From NCBI GenBank assembly GCA_043798435.1, contig JAZDOR010000021.1, positions 1 to 12,493 of the forward strand: a stretch of DNA of 12,493 nucleotides. The letters are read 5' to 3'. The notes beneath the pieces are model-generated. The model had not been told where the DNA came from. It searched no databases and saw only the letters and a list, made by a program, of their open reading frames with translations. Origin of the DNA: JAGUXG01 sp043798435 (GTDB taxonomy: Bacteria; UBA9089; UBA9088; JAGUXG01). Of the stretch, positions 1 through 6,738 are shown piece by piece; the first letter of the stretch is position 1; the number at the start of each line of letters is the position of its first letter. Both the position numbers and the translations under genes were made by a program.

Positions 1-115
1 AGACACTGATTTACACAGATACTCACAGATAATTTTTTAATTCTTATCAGTGTAATCTGTGTTAATCCAAAGTCAAAAGAATAAGTGTTAATCCAAAGCG
101 TATCTGTGGCAAGAT
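1..115. repeat. Dispersed CACAGATT-type palindromic repeat
   Basis: The stretch downstream of the vWA gene holds no ORF. It has imperfect inverted copies of a short motif: ACACTGATTTACACAGAT near position 3 faces ATCAGTGTAATCTGTGTT near 47, and TATCTGTG recurs at about 101. GTTAATCCAAAG occurs twice (about 61 and 88). The same CACAGATT / AATCTGTG family recurs at 4703-4775 inside the 5' end of the ABC binding-protein gene, so it is a dispersed element in this genome. No transposase or terminal duplication is visible. Confidence 0.6.
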
Positions 116-172
116 TTATTTTATTTTTCTGTGGCTTTTCCACAATCCTAAATTTTATGAGTAGTTACGAAA

Positions 173-1234
173 TTATTTACCACCAGAAAGTTCATTGGCA
201 ATACCAGCAAAAATAGACTTCAGTTTAGAACTTTCTTTGGCGAAGTAATAATCATCAGAAGTTGAGGCTATCTTTTTAAGAAATTCTATATCAACATCTG
301 GACCAACCCCAATAGTAATAATTTTCACTCCACTGGCTTTAGCCTGGTTAGCATACGACTCAGTAGCCACAGGATCATTCGGTATTCCATCGGTTAGCAG
401 GACAATGATATTTTCTACACCACCATCCCTCAGCATCTCATTGCAAGCTAACGCAATGGCTGAATCCATTGGCGTACCTCCCATAGGAGATAAGGCACTT
501 ATCTTTTTCTTTAATTCGGCACGGTCACAGGTCAGTTCAGCTTCAATATGCGACTCACCATCAAGGGCACCACTTAAAATAGCATCCATATCCAAAGATC
601 CGTTTTTTAATTTGGCATTTATATCATCGCTTAGACGACCAAAGCTTATGAGACCAACCTTTGTCTTATTATCTATGCAATCAAGAAAGTTATAGGCAGA
701 TTGCTTGACATCCTCCATTATTGCTTCTCTTGTTATTTCTCCAGTCGTCAGGTCGCATTGATCCCCCATACTTCCAGAACAATCCATCAGCAGGGCAATA
801 TCCTTTAATGGAATTGATGGAAGAAGAAATATTTTGCTATACCATTTAGGAAAAATACTTCTTCTGCTTCTTATGGATATCTCAGTCTCTCCTTCTTTAT
901 CCAATGCCCAGTGAAAAATCTGGTTCTTTTCGGACTTTTTTCTATCAATCAAAACAGTTTTTCCATAATGATAATCCAACCTTCCGCCAGTCTTAACATC
1001 AAAAGCAAAATTTATCTTTTGTATATTTCCTTCCTGCTCTATCTTCACATTTTCAATCTCTGCATAGTCCAATACCGCTACCTTGTAAATCATAGCAAGA
1101 ATCAAGATAAAAATGAGTAACAACCCCAAGGCAAGCCACTTGAATCTCTTTTTAGAACCAGTGGCACTCGCTAATTCCTTAGTGGTGGTCTCTAACCTTC
1201 CTCTCATCAGATAGACTTCATCATTATTCGTCAT
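173..1234 (-). CDS. Membrane-anchored von Willebrand factor type A (vWA) domain protein
   Basis: This 353-residue protein has one membrane segment near the N terminus (about residues 32-52, after a basic KKRFK stretch) and a vWA domain from about 143 to 345. All parts of the metal-ion-dependent adhesion site are present: DCSGS at 151-155, Thr254 in GGTP and Asp282 in LLTDG. A divalent metal and a protein ligand are therefore expected to bind on the outer face of the membrane. The linker between membrane and vWA domain (about 53-142) is beta-rich and not recognised. The start is supported by AGGAGAGAAGG just upstream. It lies downstream of vapBC on the same strand, but a terminator-like hairpin at 1357-1398 separates them, so it is probably its own unit. 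The specific role is unknown; chaperone-linked or surface-binding functions are both seen in this superfamily. Confidence 0.85.
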   Translation of the reverse strand: MTNNDEVYLMRGRLETTTKELASATGSKKRFKWLALGLLLIFILILAMIYKVAVLDYAEIENVKIEQEGNIQKINFAFDVKTGGRLDYHYGKTVLIDRKKSEKNQIFHWALDKEGETEISIRSRRSIFPKWYSKIFLLPSIPLKDIALLMDCSGSMGDQCDLTTGEITREAIMEDVKQSAYNFLDCIDNKTKVGLISFGRLSDDINAKLKNGSLDMDAILSGALDGESHIEAELTCDRAELKKKISALSPMGGTPMDSAIALACNEMLRDGGVENIIVLLTDGIPNDPVATESYANQAKASGVKIITIGVGPDVDIEFLKKIASTSDDYYFAKESSKLKSIFAGIANELSGGK

Positions 1235-1250
1235 CCTTCTCTCCTAAAAT

Positions 1251-1272
1251 AAAAAGCGTCCCCATCGCACAA
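1251..1272 (-). repeat. Half copy of the GCGTC...GACGC hairpin repeat
   Basis: Read on the minus strand this is TGTGCGATGGGGACGC followed by a run of T, identical to the 3' arm and tail of the hairpin at 7992-8032. The 5' arm is missing. It sits directly in front of the vWA ribosome binding site, so it cannot fold as the full copies do. CAGGT-type short tandem repeats (about 1285-1312) lie next to it. Confidence 0.6.
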
Positions 1273-1356
1273 ATAATAGCTATCAGGCTTCAGGTATCAG
1301 GTTTCAGGTATTTTATTAGCTGACTGTTGAAGATTGATTGCTGATTGCTTATAAAC

Positions 1357-1398
1357 AAAAAAAGCACCTCCATCGCACAAACTATGCGACAAAAATGC
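1357..1398 (-). terminator. Rho-independent terminator-like hairpin repeat, minus-strand copy
   Basis: On the minus strand, 1398 to 1364 is a 35-nt hairpin with a continuous 14-bp stem if G-U pairs are allowed, followed by seven T (1363-1357). It lies about 140 nt downstream of the vapC stop and would end the vapBC transcript. It is the same length as the plus-strand copy at 7992-8026. The third base pair is A-U here and G-C there, a compensatory change, and neighbouring pairs change between Watson-Crick and wobble. It belongs to a longer repeat that includes the GA tract at 1445-1460. Confidence 0.75.
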
Positions 1399-1444
1399 TT
1401 TTTCCTCTTTCAATTCGCGATTCGCAATTAACGATTCACGATTA

Positions 1445-1460
1445 CTCTCTCTCTCTCTCT
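1445..1460. repeat. CT/GA dinucleotide microsatellite (8 units)
   Basis: Eight CT units on the plus strand (GA on minus) lie at the upstream edge of the hairpin repeat. The related copy at 7923-7944 has eleven units. Flanks are shared: GTTTATCAGAGAG on one side and TAATCGTGAATCGTTAATTG on the other, so the two tracts belong to one repeat family with variable length. Confidence 0.8.
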
Positions 1461-1539
1461 GATAAACTTCATATTTTGTAACACTAACTGTTCCCTATTT
1501 CGAACATTACAAAAGCAATACTTCAAAAATTGAATATGT

Positions 1540-1941
1540 TTATTTACGAATCCAATTCTCTATCTGCAAATCAGGAATCTTTTTGAAATGTTCAACATTT
1601 CCAGTAGCTAAAGTAAGATTATAAGATAAAGCTGTTGCTGCAATCATAACATCAAAGTCCTCAAGGGGTTCTCCCTTTTTATACACTTTTACTTTTAGCT
1701 GGCCAAAGGCATTTACTACCTCTGGGGAAACAGGTAGTATAGTTATTGTCTGACAAAACTGTTCTATTCGCTTCAGATTTTCATAAATACGCTGTGAGTT
1801 ATAAGCACCAAATGTAAGTTCTGCTTGCGTAATGACAGAGATGGCAATATTATCCACTCCTACCTGAAGGTATTTTAACTCCAGGTGGTCTGACTTTTTC
1901 AGAGCAAAAATAGTCACATCGGTATCAAGTAGATATCTCAT
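1540..1941 (-). CDS. VapC-family PIN-domain toxin (putative ribonuclease)
   Basis: The 133-residue protein is a complete PIN domain of usual VapC length. Visible acidic active-site positions are Asp6 in LLDTD, Glu41 in TQAEL, and Asp97 in EDFDVMIAATAL. The late motif ATGNVEHF (112-119) matches the T-x-N-x-x-HF signature seen in many VapC proteins. PIN toxins of this family cleave RNA, often tRNA, with Mg2+ or Mn2+. The gene overlaps the upstream AbrB-type antitoxin gene by 4 nt (ATGA), the usual translational coupling of these pairs. Nothing suggests inactivation. Confidence 0.92.
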   Translation of the reverse strand: MRYLLDTDVTIFALKKSDHLELKYLQVGVDNIAISVITQAELTFGAYNSQRIYENLKRIEQFCQTITILPVSPEVVNAFGQLKVKVYKKGEPLEDFDVMIAATALSYNLTLATGNVEHFKKIPDLQIENWIRK

Positions 1942-2252
1942 AGCAATATATCCTGCTGGCGGCTTTTGCGGGCTTGATAAATTTCTCCAACAATCTCGGA
2001 AGCCGAGCGTTTATCTTCCCAGGAACCATACATTTTCAAAAGTTCACCAAGTGTTTGAGGTTTTGTTAGTGGTTGTTTGTTCTTCAAAGCGACCCTATTT
2101 CCTCTAACTTGCTCTTTGGATAGAGGGATAATAACAATTTCATTATTAACTTCAGTCACCTCAACCTTACTTTTAGGTCTTATTCCAAATTTCTTCCGTA
2201 GTGGTGCAGGAATAATTACTTGTCCTTTAGGTGACACATCTATAATAGCCAT
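1938..2252 (-). CDS. AbrB/SpoVT-type antitoxin (VapB-like)
   Basis: The 104-residue protein starts with a swapped-hairpin AbrB DNA-binding domain: DVSPKGQVIIPAPLRKKFGI (residues 5-24) is the family signature, followed by KVEVTEVNNEIVIIPL. The C-terminal part (about 60-104) would be the toxin-binding tail. AGGAGG lies 8 nt before the ATG. It precedes and overlaps the PIN toxin by 4 nt. The pair would be autoregulated through the AbrB domain; I could not identify the operator. It is 42 nt downstream of yajC on the same strand, so read-through from the fliY-fliO-yajC genes is possible. Confidence 0.9.
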   Translation of the reverse strand: MAIIDVSPKGQVIIPAPLRKKFGIRPKSKVEVTEVNNEIVIIPLSKEQVRGNRVALKNKQPLTKPQTLGELLKMYGSWEDKRSASEIVGEIYQARKSRQQDILL

Positions 2253-2294
2253 ATTATCTACCTCCTGTGTTTCTAAAAAGGTGAATATTGTCTT

Positions 2295-2600
2295 TTATTC
2301 GATAACCTTAGAAGAGACAGCAGATTTTAGAAACTCTATCTTTGTATTTGAAGAGACCTCAAGCAGAATAGTCGTCTCTCTCACATCTACCACTTTTCCG
2401 CAGATTCCAGCTTGTGTTATTATCCTATCGCCTTTCTTCAGCTCCTCAGTCATCTTTCTGTGATCTTTATCCTTCTTCTGTTGGGGAAGAATGATGAGAA
2501 GATAGAAGATGATGACGATAAAGATAATGGGCAGAAATCCCATCAACCCTGCACCTACTGGTGGTGCACCTTGTTGTGCTTGCGCTGCATAAGCTACCAT
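2295..2600 (-). CDS. yajC: Preprotein translocase subunit YajC
   Basis: YajC is the small membrane partner of SecDF in the Sec translocon. The 101-residue form has an N-terminal Ala/Gln-rich stretch, one membrane helix (about 19-41, ending IILPQQKKDKDH) and a cytoplasmic domain with EELKKGDRIITQAGICGKV, the strongly conserved YajC core. The ATG at 2600 was chosen over an upstream in-frame start at 2642 because AAGGAGG lies 8 nt before it, and the extra 14 residues come from repeat-derived DNA. In many genomes yajC neighbours secDF or tgt; here it follows fliO, separated by a short insertion. Confidence 0.95.
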   Translation of the reverse strand: MVAYAAQAQQGAPPVGAGLMGFLPIIFIVIIFYLLIILPQQKKDKDHRKMTEELKKGDRIITQAGICGKVVDVRETTILLEVSSNTKIEFLKSAVSSKVIE

Positions 2601-2602
2601 AT

Positions 2603-2724
2603 TTACATCCTCCTTAATTTGTCGTCTATGTTTGTTGGGCATAAACTACCGTATATCAACTATACACTATCAACTATACACTATCAACTATCAACCACTA
2701 TTCACATCCTCCTTAATTTTTCGT
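2603..2724 (-). repeat. Short insertion bounded by a duplicated ribosome-binding-site segment
   Basis: A ~22-nt segment carrying AATTAAGGAGGATGT (minus strand) is present twice: at 2603-2625, where it is the ribosome binding site of yajC, and at 2701-2724, where it forms the last codons and stop of fliO. Between them are ~75 nt that include a 14-nt tandem repeat (TATCAACTATACAC type, about 2653-2695). The simplest reading is that yajC originally started right at the fliO stop, and an insertion or duplication pushed them apart while copying the site. Confidence 0.65.
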
Positions 2725-3277
2725 ATTTTTTATCCAAAAAACCTAATTTTCCTTTTAGAGAGTCCTCACCTGTTTTTATGAGCTTTGACAAATGGTCTTT
2801 GAATGTCAACCCGGCTCTGTCTGCCTCTTTGCTCTGCTCAGTCTTTAAGAGCTGAATTCTCTCCTTGTCTTTTATCTCAGAGAGCAATGTAACTGATTCT
2901 CCTATCCCAATCACTAAAATTGTCTCTGCTATCTCAATTATTTGAATATATTTATTGGGAGCTACTGCCTTTGTGCCAAGTATTCGGATAAGCTCTGAGG
3001 AACTCGCTACCCCTTTTCCTTTGCTCACGATAAAAAGAAAAAGGTATATAAGCCCTCCTGTCAGCCCAAGTGCAAAGATTAGCTTAATGACAAGCCAAAA
3101 CAAGGATATGGTTGACACAGCAGATTCTATTCCAGCGGTTGGTGTTCCTATTTGAGCGTAGGCTGTAGAACAGAATATAGAAGATAGAATACAGAATGCA
3201 GAATACAGAATACAGAATAAATAGATTTTTTCATTCTGACTCCTGAATTCTGAATTCTGAATTCTGTATTCTGTCAT
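2702..3277 (-). CDS. fliO: Flagellar biosynthesis protein FliO
   Basis: FliO helps assemble the FliPQR export gate of the flagellar type III secretion system. This 191-residue protein has a hydrophobic leader (about 18-41, ending TAYA), a membrane helix (about 58-84) and then the FliO core: ELIRILGTKAVAPNKYIQII followed by EIAETILVIGIGESVTLL (about 95-132). A charged coiled tail ends in KKYEKLRRM. ATG at 3277 is preferred over a TTG at 3289, as it lies 1 nt after the fliY stop. There is no clear Shine-Dalgarno site, so translation is probably coupled. The DNA for residues 1-41 is largely a dispersed GAATTC/CAGAAT repeat, so the leader seems to be repeat-derived. fliP, the usual next gene, is absent; yajC follows. 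Confidence 0.85.
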   Translation of the reverse strand: MTEYRIQNSEFRSQNEKIYLFCILYSAFCILSSIFCSTAYAQIGTPTAGIESAVSTISLFWLVIKLIFALGLTGGLIYLFLFIVSKGKGVASSSELIRILGTKAVAPNKYIQIIEIAETILVIGIGESVTLLSEIKDKERIQLLKTEQSKEADRAGLTFKDHLSKLIKTGEDSLKGKLGFLDKKYEKLRRM

Positions 3278-3285
3278 TTTACGAT
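3172..3285. repeat. GAATTCTGTATTCTG dispersed repeat inside the fliY-fliO junction
   Basis: Tandem and inverted copies of an ATTCTG motif run from within fliO to the fliY stop codon: CAGAATACAGAATACAGAAT on the left arm faces CTGAATTCTGAATTCTG on the right. TGTATTCTG...TGTCATTTTACGAT is shared with the intergenic repeat ending near 4620, and TGTATTCTGAATTCTG with the one ending near 5677. Here it supplies the fliY stop codon, the fliO start codon and the fliO leader. Confidence 0.75.
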
Positions 3286-4277
3286 ACAATAGAGAGCCTC
3301 TCCTCTCGGTTTACAATGTTGGCAATCCTAATCCCAAAATTCTCATCTACAACTACAACCCCAGCCTTAGCGATGAGCTTTCCATTGACCAGAACATCTA
3401 CCAATTCTCCAGCCAATCTATCTAATTCTATGACATCCCCTGGTCCCATCCTCAACAACTCCTGAACATGCTTTTGACTCCTTCCAAGCTCGCAAGTCAC
3501 CTCAACAGGAACATCCATCAGAAGCTGAAGATTTTGTGGCAGCTCCGGGGCAGAGGACGCAGTTTTGGCAAACTGGACAGATCTGCCTGCCTCTTCTTCA
3601 GGCTGTTTCTCTTCCCTTTCTTCAATAGCTCTGACAATGGGCTTAGCCATATCTACTGGCATAAGCTGGAGAAGATTTCCATCAAACAGGTCCCCAACAG
3701 TAAGGTTGTAGTTGATTCTCACTACCTCCTTCTCTTTGAGGATAGCCAAACCCCCTTCTTCCTTGGCAAAGTCAATCACCTTTATCTTTGGAGGTTTACG
3801 AGAAGATATGGTCTTTCCTGTTTTTGCAGATAGAGAGACATTAGCCGCATCAATCATCTTTCCTATGGCATCCCCCAAGGCACCCATATATGCCTCTGTC
3901 ATCTCTCCTCCTGGAGATGTTCCATCACCACCTGTTGCCAGGTCTGCCATAGTCATTCCGTGTTCCTTTAAGAAGAGGATATAGGTCATTCCCTTCAAGC
4001 CATCTACATACTCCACCTCAACCACAATAGCATCCTTTGGTATCTCATCCTCTATCTGTTGAGGGGATAATGTTTGAACCTCTGGATTCTCTATCTTTAC
4101 CTGCTTCTTTAGAATCTGAGAGAGAACATCCGTGGCAGCAAGCATAGATGTTTTATACGCTCCAGCCAATCTTTGTTCATCCGCTCCTGTAATCTCCTCA
4201 ACCTTCTCCTTTTCCATATCACCAAGGAGAGCATCCATCTCATCCTTGGTTACAATTGTTTCGTCTATCTCAGGCAT
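3279..4277 (-). CDS. fliY: Flagellar motor switch protein FliY/FliN type (CheC-like domain plus FliN/SpoA domain)
   Basis: The 332-residue protein combines an N-terminal TKDEMDALLGDM peptide (10-21), a CheC-like alpha/beta domain (about 35-220), an acidic Pro/Glu linker (about 218-245) and a C-terminal FliN/SpoA domain (about 250-322, LLMDVPVEVTCELGRS...MGPGDVIELDRLAGE...VDENFGIRI). The DEMDALL peptide is typical of FliM/FliY, where it contacts phospho-CheY. The FliN domain builds the C-ring and docks export cargo. In the CheC-like helix GDAIGKMIDAANVSLS the usual Glu/Asn phosphatase pair is not clear, so CheY-P phosphatase activity is doubtful. GGAGG precedes the ATG. It is the first gene of the minus-strand cluster and abuts fliO. 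FliN alone would be about 100-150 residues, so the fused architecture is secure. Confidence 0.9.
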   Translation of the reverse strand: MPEIDETIVTKDEMDALLGDMEKEKVEEITGADEQRLAGAYKTSMLAATDVLSQILKKQVKIENPEVQTLSPQQIEDEIPKDAIVVEVEYVDGLKGMTYILFLKEHGMTMADLATGGDGTSPGGEMTEAYMGALGDAIGKMIDAANVSLSAKTGKTISSRKPPKIKVIDFAKEEGGLAILKEKEVVRINYNLTVGDLFDGNLLQLMPVDMAKPIVRAIEEREEKQPEEEAGRSVQFAKTASSAPELPQNLQLLMDVPVEVTCELGRSQKHVQELLRMGPGDVIELDRLAGELVDVLVNGKLIAKAGVVVVDENFGIRIANIVNREERLSIVS

Positions 4278-4295
4278 ATTTCCTCCGTCTTTCTA

Positions 4296-4334
4296 ATTCT
4301 TTTCATTTTATAATGAAAAGAATGTTTTGTAAAG
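4296..4334 (-). promoter_or_regulatory. Perfect 12-bp palindrome overlapping a possible fliY promoter
   Basis: ATTCTTTTCATT (4296-4307) is the exact inverse of AATGAAAAGAAT (4312-4323), with a 4-nt loop. On the minus strand it contains TATAAA (4312-4307), preceded by TTTACA 15 nt upstream, a weak sigma-70-like promoter about 20 nt before the fliY Shine-Dalgarno. The palindrome could be an operator over that promoter or an mRNA hairpin; the sequence does not decide. Confidence 0.35.
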
Positions 4335-4501
4335 AAATAATTCTGGAATCCTTCTACTTGAAGGTTTGTTTCTTGAACAATGAATTATTCCAGTTTTGAG
4401 GGATATTTTATATCCTTGAATAGGACATTTTTATTTACTTATTGAAAATTTTACTACATTGACAAAGAGTTTGTTGACTTTGCTCTCAAGATACCTGTAA
4501 A
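4335..4501. other. Intergenic AT-rich region between divergent fliY and ABC importer
   Basis: No gene is visible. It holds small palindromes (GGATAT/ATATCC around 4402-4416; CTGGAAT/ATTCCAG at about 4347 and 4388) and two TTGAC motifs at 4459 and 4474 that could be -35 boxes for the plus-strand importer, but neither has a convincing -10 box at the right distance. No cobalamin riboswitch core was recognised. Confidence 0.35.
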
Positions 4502-4643
4502 GTATACCCAAATAAATCAGGTTTCCAAAAAACTAAATAGAATTCAGGAGTCAGAATTCAGGAGTCAGAATGAAAGAACCTGTATCTATTCTGTATTCTG
4601 AATTCTGTCATTTTACGATTTGCAATTTACATTTATTTTAGTA
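4502..4643 (+). repeat. ~140-bp repeat, upstream copy flanking the binding-protein gene
   Basis: This stretch and 5559-5705 are direct copies. Both read GTATAC-CAAATAAATCAGG, then AATAGAATTCAGGAGTCAG twice, then a TATTCTGAATTCTGT block and finally GCAATTTACATTTATTTT. The downstream copy supplies the last codons and stop of the binding-protein gene. The upstream copy therefore carries what looks like the same gene end without a gene in front of it. It lies directly before the binding-protein ATG. Confidence 0.8.
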
Positions 4644-4654
4644 TATAAGACAAA

Positions 4655-5572
4655 ATGAAGGTTATTCTTAGTCTTCTTCTGTTCAGATATAAGAAAGTAT
4701 ATTCACAGATTTTTTTAGATTCTCAGATTAAAGAATTTCTTGTGAAATCCATAGTAATCTGTGCAATCTGTGGATTCTTCTTGTTTAATATTGGTTATGC
4801 CAACGACTATTCCCAGAGGATAATCTCCCTGAGCACAACCGCAACAGAGGAGTTGTATATCTTAGGTGTCCAGGACAGGCTTGTTGGATGCACCATATAT
4901 TGTAATAGACCGAAAGAGGCAGAGAAGAAAGAGAAGGTAGGGACAGTGATGAAGGCAGATTTAGAGAGGGTAATATCCCTGAAACCTGATTTAGTCATAG
5001 CCTCAGGATTATCTGACCCAAAGCAGATGGAGAAGCTAAAATCCATGGGGATAAATGTTGCTTATTTTTCTGCTCCTCTTTCTTTCTCTCAGTTATGCGA
5101 TGATTTTATCAGATTGGGAAGCCTTGTTGGAAAGGAAAAGAAGGCTAAAGGGATAGTAAACAAGGCAAAGAAGAGGGTGGAAAAGATAAGAAAAGAGACA
5201 GGGGCTCTATCCAAACCAAGGGTATTTATTCAAATAGGGACTAAGCCTTTATGGACTGTGCCAGGGGAGACCTTACAGAATGACTTTATTCGGTTTTCTG
5301 GTGGAATAAACATTGCTGCTGAGGCAAAGACAGGGCAATATAGCCTTGAAGAGGTTCTTGTGCAGAACCCTGATGTAATTATCATTATAGAAATGGGAAC
5401 ACTGGCAGATGTGGAGAAGAAAAACTGGCAGAGGTTTCCCACATTAAGTGCGGTGAAGAGGAATAAGATCTACATTATAGATGCTTATAGCCTTTGCAGC
5501 CCCACACCCCTCAGCTTTCCTGAAACCTTAGAGGAGATGGCGAAGATTCTACATGAATGTATACTCAAATAA
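4655..5572 (+). CDS. Periplasmic binding protein of a BtuF/FecB/FhuD-type ABC importer
   Basis: This 305-residue protein is a TroA/BtuF-superfamily binding protein for cobalamin, heme or ferric siderophores. The first lobe has RIISLSTTATEELYILG (54-70) and LKPDLVIASG, then a long helix linker, and the second lobe has PRVFIQIGTKPLWTVPG...FIRFSGGINIA and the conserved VQNPDVIIII. A hydrophobic export signal lies at about 29-49, ending GYA, with no lipobox cysteine in position. ATG 4655 gives a long leader with no Shine-Dalgarno. A GTG at 4742 would give a compact 20-residue signal peptide and may be the true start. The leader DNA contains copies of the CACAGATT repeat. It is followed by permease and ATPase genes on the same strand. 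The substrate cannot be fixed from sequence alone. Confidence 0.88.
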   Translation: MKVILSLLLFRYKKVYSQIFLDSQIKEFLVKSIVICAICGFFLFNIGYANDYSQRIISLSTTATEELYILGVQDRLVGCTIYCNRPKEAEKKEKVGTVMKADLERVISLKPDLVIASGLSDPKQMEKLKSMGINVAYFSAPLSFSQLCDDFIRLGSLVGKEKKAKGIVNKAKKRVEKIRKETGALSKPRVFIQIGTKPLWTVPGETLQNDFIRFSGGINIAAEAKTGQYSLEEVLVQNPDVIIIIEMGTLADVEKKNWQRFPTLSAVKRNKIYIIDAYSLCSPTPLSFPETLEEMAKILHECILK

Positions 5573-5705
5573 ATCAGGTTTCCAACAAATTAAATAGAAT
5601 TCAGGAGTCAGAATTCAGGAGTCAGAATTTAATATTCTTAATTCTGGATTCTGGATTCTGTATTCTGAATTCTGTTATTTTGCAATTTACATTTATTTTG
5701 GTATA
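5559..5705 (+). repeat. ~140-bp repeat, downstream copy overlapping the binding-protein stop
   Basis: This direct copy of 4502-4643 begins inside the last codons of the binding-protein gene (stop TAA 5570-5572) and ends about 8 nt before the permease ATG. It differs from the upstream copy by scattered substitutions and a slightly longer ATTCTGG tandem block. The two copies flank the binding-protein gene, which could allow its loss by recombination. Confidence 0.8.
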
Positions 5706-5712
5706 GTTATGT

Positions 5713-6714
5713 ATGAATAGACTCATCTCCTGGCTTTCCCTGATAGCCTTCCTGATTACAATCCTATTTGGGGTAAGCCTCCTTTCCTTATGCACAGGCT
5801 CTGCGGCAATTCCCCTAAAGAATATTTGGAGTATTGCCCTTTTTGGAAAAGGCACAACAGAATACAGCATTCTCTTTGATCTTCGCCTACCAAGGATTAT
5901 CTTAGGCTTTGCTGTGGGTGGAGGCTTGAGCTTGGCTGGTGTTATCCTGCAGGGGCTATTTCGCAATTCCTTAGTTGAACCATACACCTTAGGCATTTCA
6001 GGGGGTGCAGCCCTTGGTGTAGCCTTGAGTATTATTTTGGGATGGCACTCTACCCTTGGCCTGCTTATCTTACCCATCTCTGGCTTTTCTGGAGCTGGTA
6101 TCATCGTCATTGCCCTCTATATTCTGAGTATGAGGAGAGGAAGAATGAGAATGCAGGGGCTTCTTCTTATGGGTGTGATGATAAGCTTCATCTCCTCATC
6201 ATTAATTATGCTCATTATGAGTGTTAGCCGGGTAGAAACATTTCAGCAAATTATCTTCTGGATGATGGGCTCGTTAGAGGGGTCAAACTGGTCCCTTATA
6301 AAATTAGCAGTATTCATTTCTCTCCTTGGACTCATTATCTCGTTTTTCTTTGCCATTCCCCTTAATGCCCTCTCTTTAGGGGAGGAAGAGGCGTTGCACC
6401 TTGGCGTTGATATAGAGAAGTCAAAGCGGATTCTCTTTCTTCTTGCTTCCTTACTTACTGGATTCAGCGTCTCTGTGGCTGGTGTCATTGGATTTGTTGG
6501 ACTGGTTATTCCGCATCTTCTGCGTCTCTTTGTTGGTCAGGACCACCGCATACTCCTGATTACCTCTTTCTTAGTGGGTGGCTCATTCCTCATTCTCTGT
6601 GATACATTAGCCAGAACAATCATCTCTCCTTGCGAACTCCCTGTGGGAGTAATAACAGGAATATTTGGCGGAAGCCTCTTTATTTATCTCTTGAGCAAAA
6701 AGGTAACACTTTAG
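5713..6714 (+). CDS. FecCD/BtuC-family ABC importer permease
   Basis: The 333-residue membrane protein has the ten-helix BtuC/FecCD plan and usual length. Landmarks are LRLPRIILGFAVGGGLSLAG (57-76), LQGLFRNSLVEPYTLGISGG (79-98), the coupling-loop region LGEEEALHLGVDIEKSK (222-238) and the C-terminal VIGFVGLVIPHLLRL and LPVGVITGIFGG. The usual RNPLAEP turn is RNSLVEP here, a small deviation. It would form a homodimer channel with the ATPase encoded downstream and take substrate from the binding protein. There is no Shine-Dalgarno before the ATG, whose leader lies in repeat DNA. The last codons and TAG stop lie in a segment (6703-6738) that recurs inverted at 8483-8518. Confidence 0.93.
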   Translation: MNRLISWLSLIAFLITILFGVSLLSLCTGSAAIPLKNIWSIALFGKGTTEYSILFDLRLPRIILGFAVGGGLSLAGVILQGLFRNSLVEPYTLGISGGAALGVALSIILGWHSTLGLLILPISGFSGAGIIVIALYILSMRRGRMRMQGLLLMGVMISFISSSLIMLIMSVSRVETFQQIIFWMMGSLEGSNWSLIKLAVFISLLGLIISFFFAIPLNALSLGEEEALHLGVDIEKSKRILFLLASLLTGFSVSVAGVIGFVGLVIPHLLRLFVGQDHRILLITSFLVGGSFLILCDTLARTIISPCELPVGVITGIFGGSLFIYLLSKKVTL

Positions 6715-6738
6715 CCAACTTCCGTAAAGACTAACCAC
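6703..6738 (+). repeat. Dispersed ~36-bp repeat at the permease stop codon
   Basis: GTAACACTTTAGCCAACT followed after three bases by GTAAAGA-TAACCAC matches the reverse complement of 8483-8518 with about four mismatches; the first 18 nt are identical. It contains the permease TAG stop (6712-6714). As the second copy is in non-coding DNA, this is a dispersed repeat that has become the gene's 3' end, or a copied gene end. Confidence 0.7.

Noticed and set aside
120..150. Terminator for the vWA gene (TGTGG-CCACA hairpin)
   Set aside because: On the minus strand the hairpin is followed by A-rich, not T-rich, sequence, so it does not fit an intrinsic terminator.
2601..2642. 14-residue N-terminal extension of YajC
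   Set aside because: AAGGAGG is placed for ATG 2600, and the extension derives from the inserted repeat segment.
4335..4654. Cobalamin riboswitch upstream of the importer
   Set aside because: No B12-box-like conserved core could be found; the space is repeat and AT-rich sequence.
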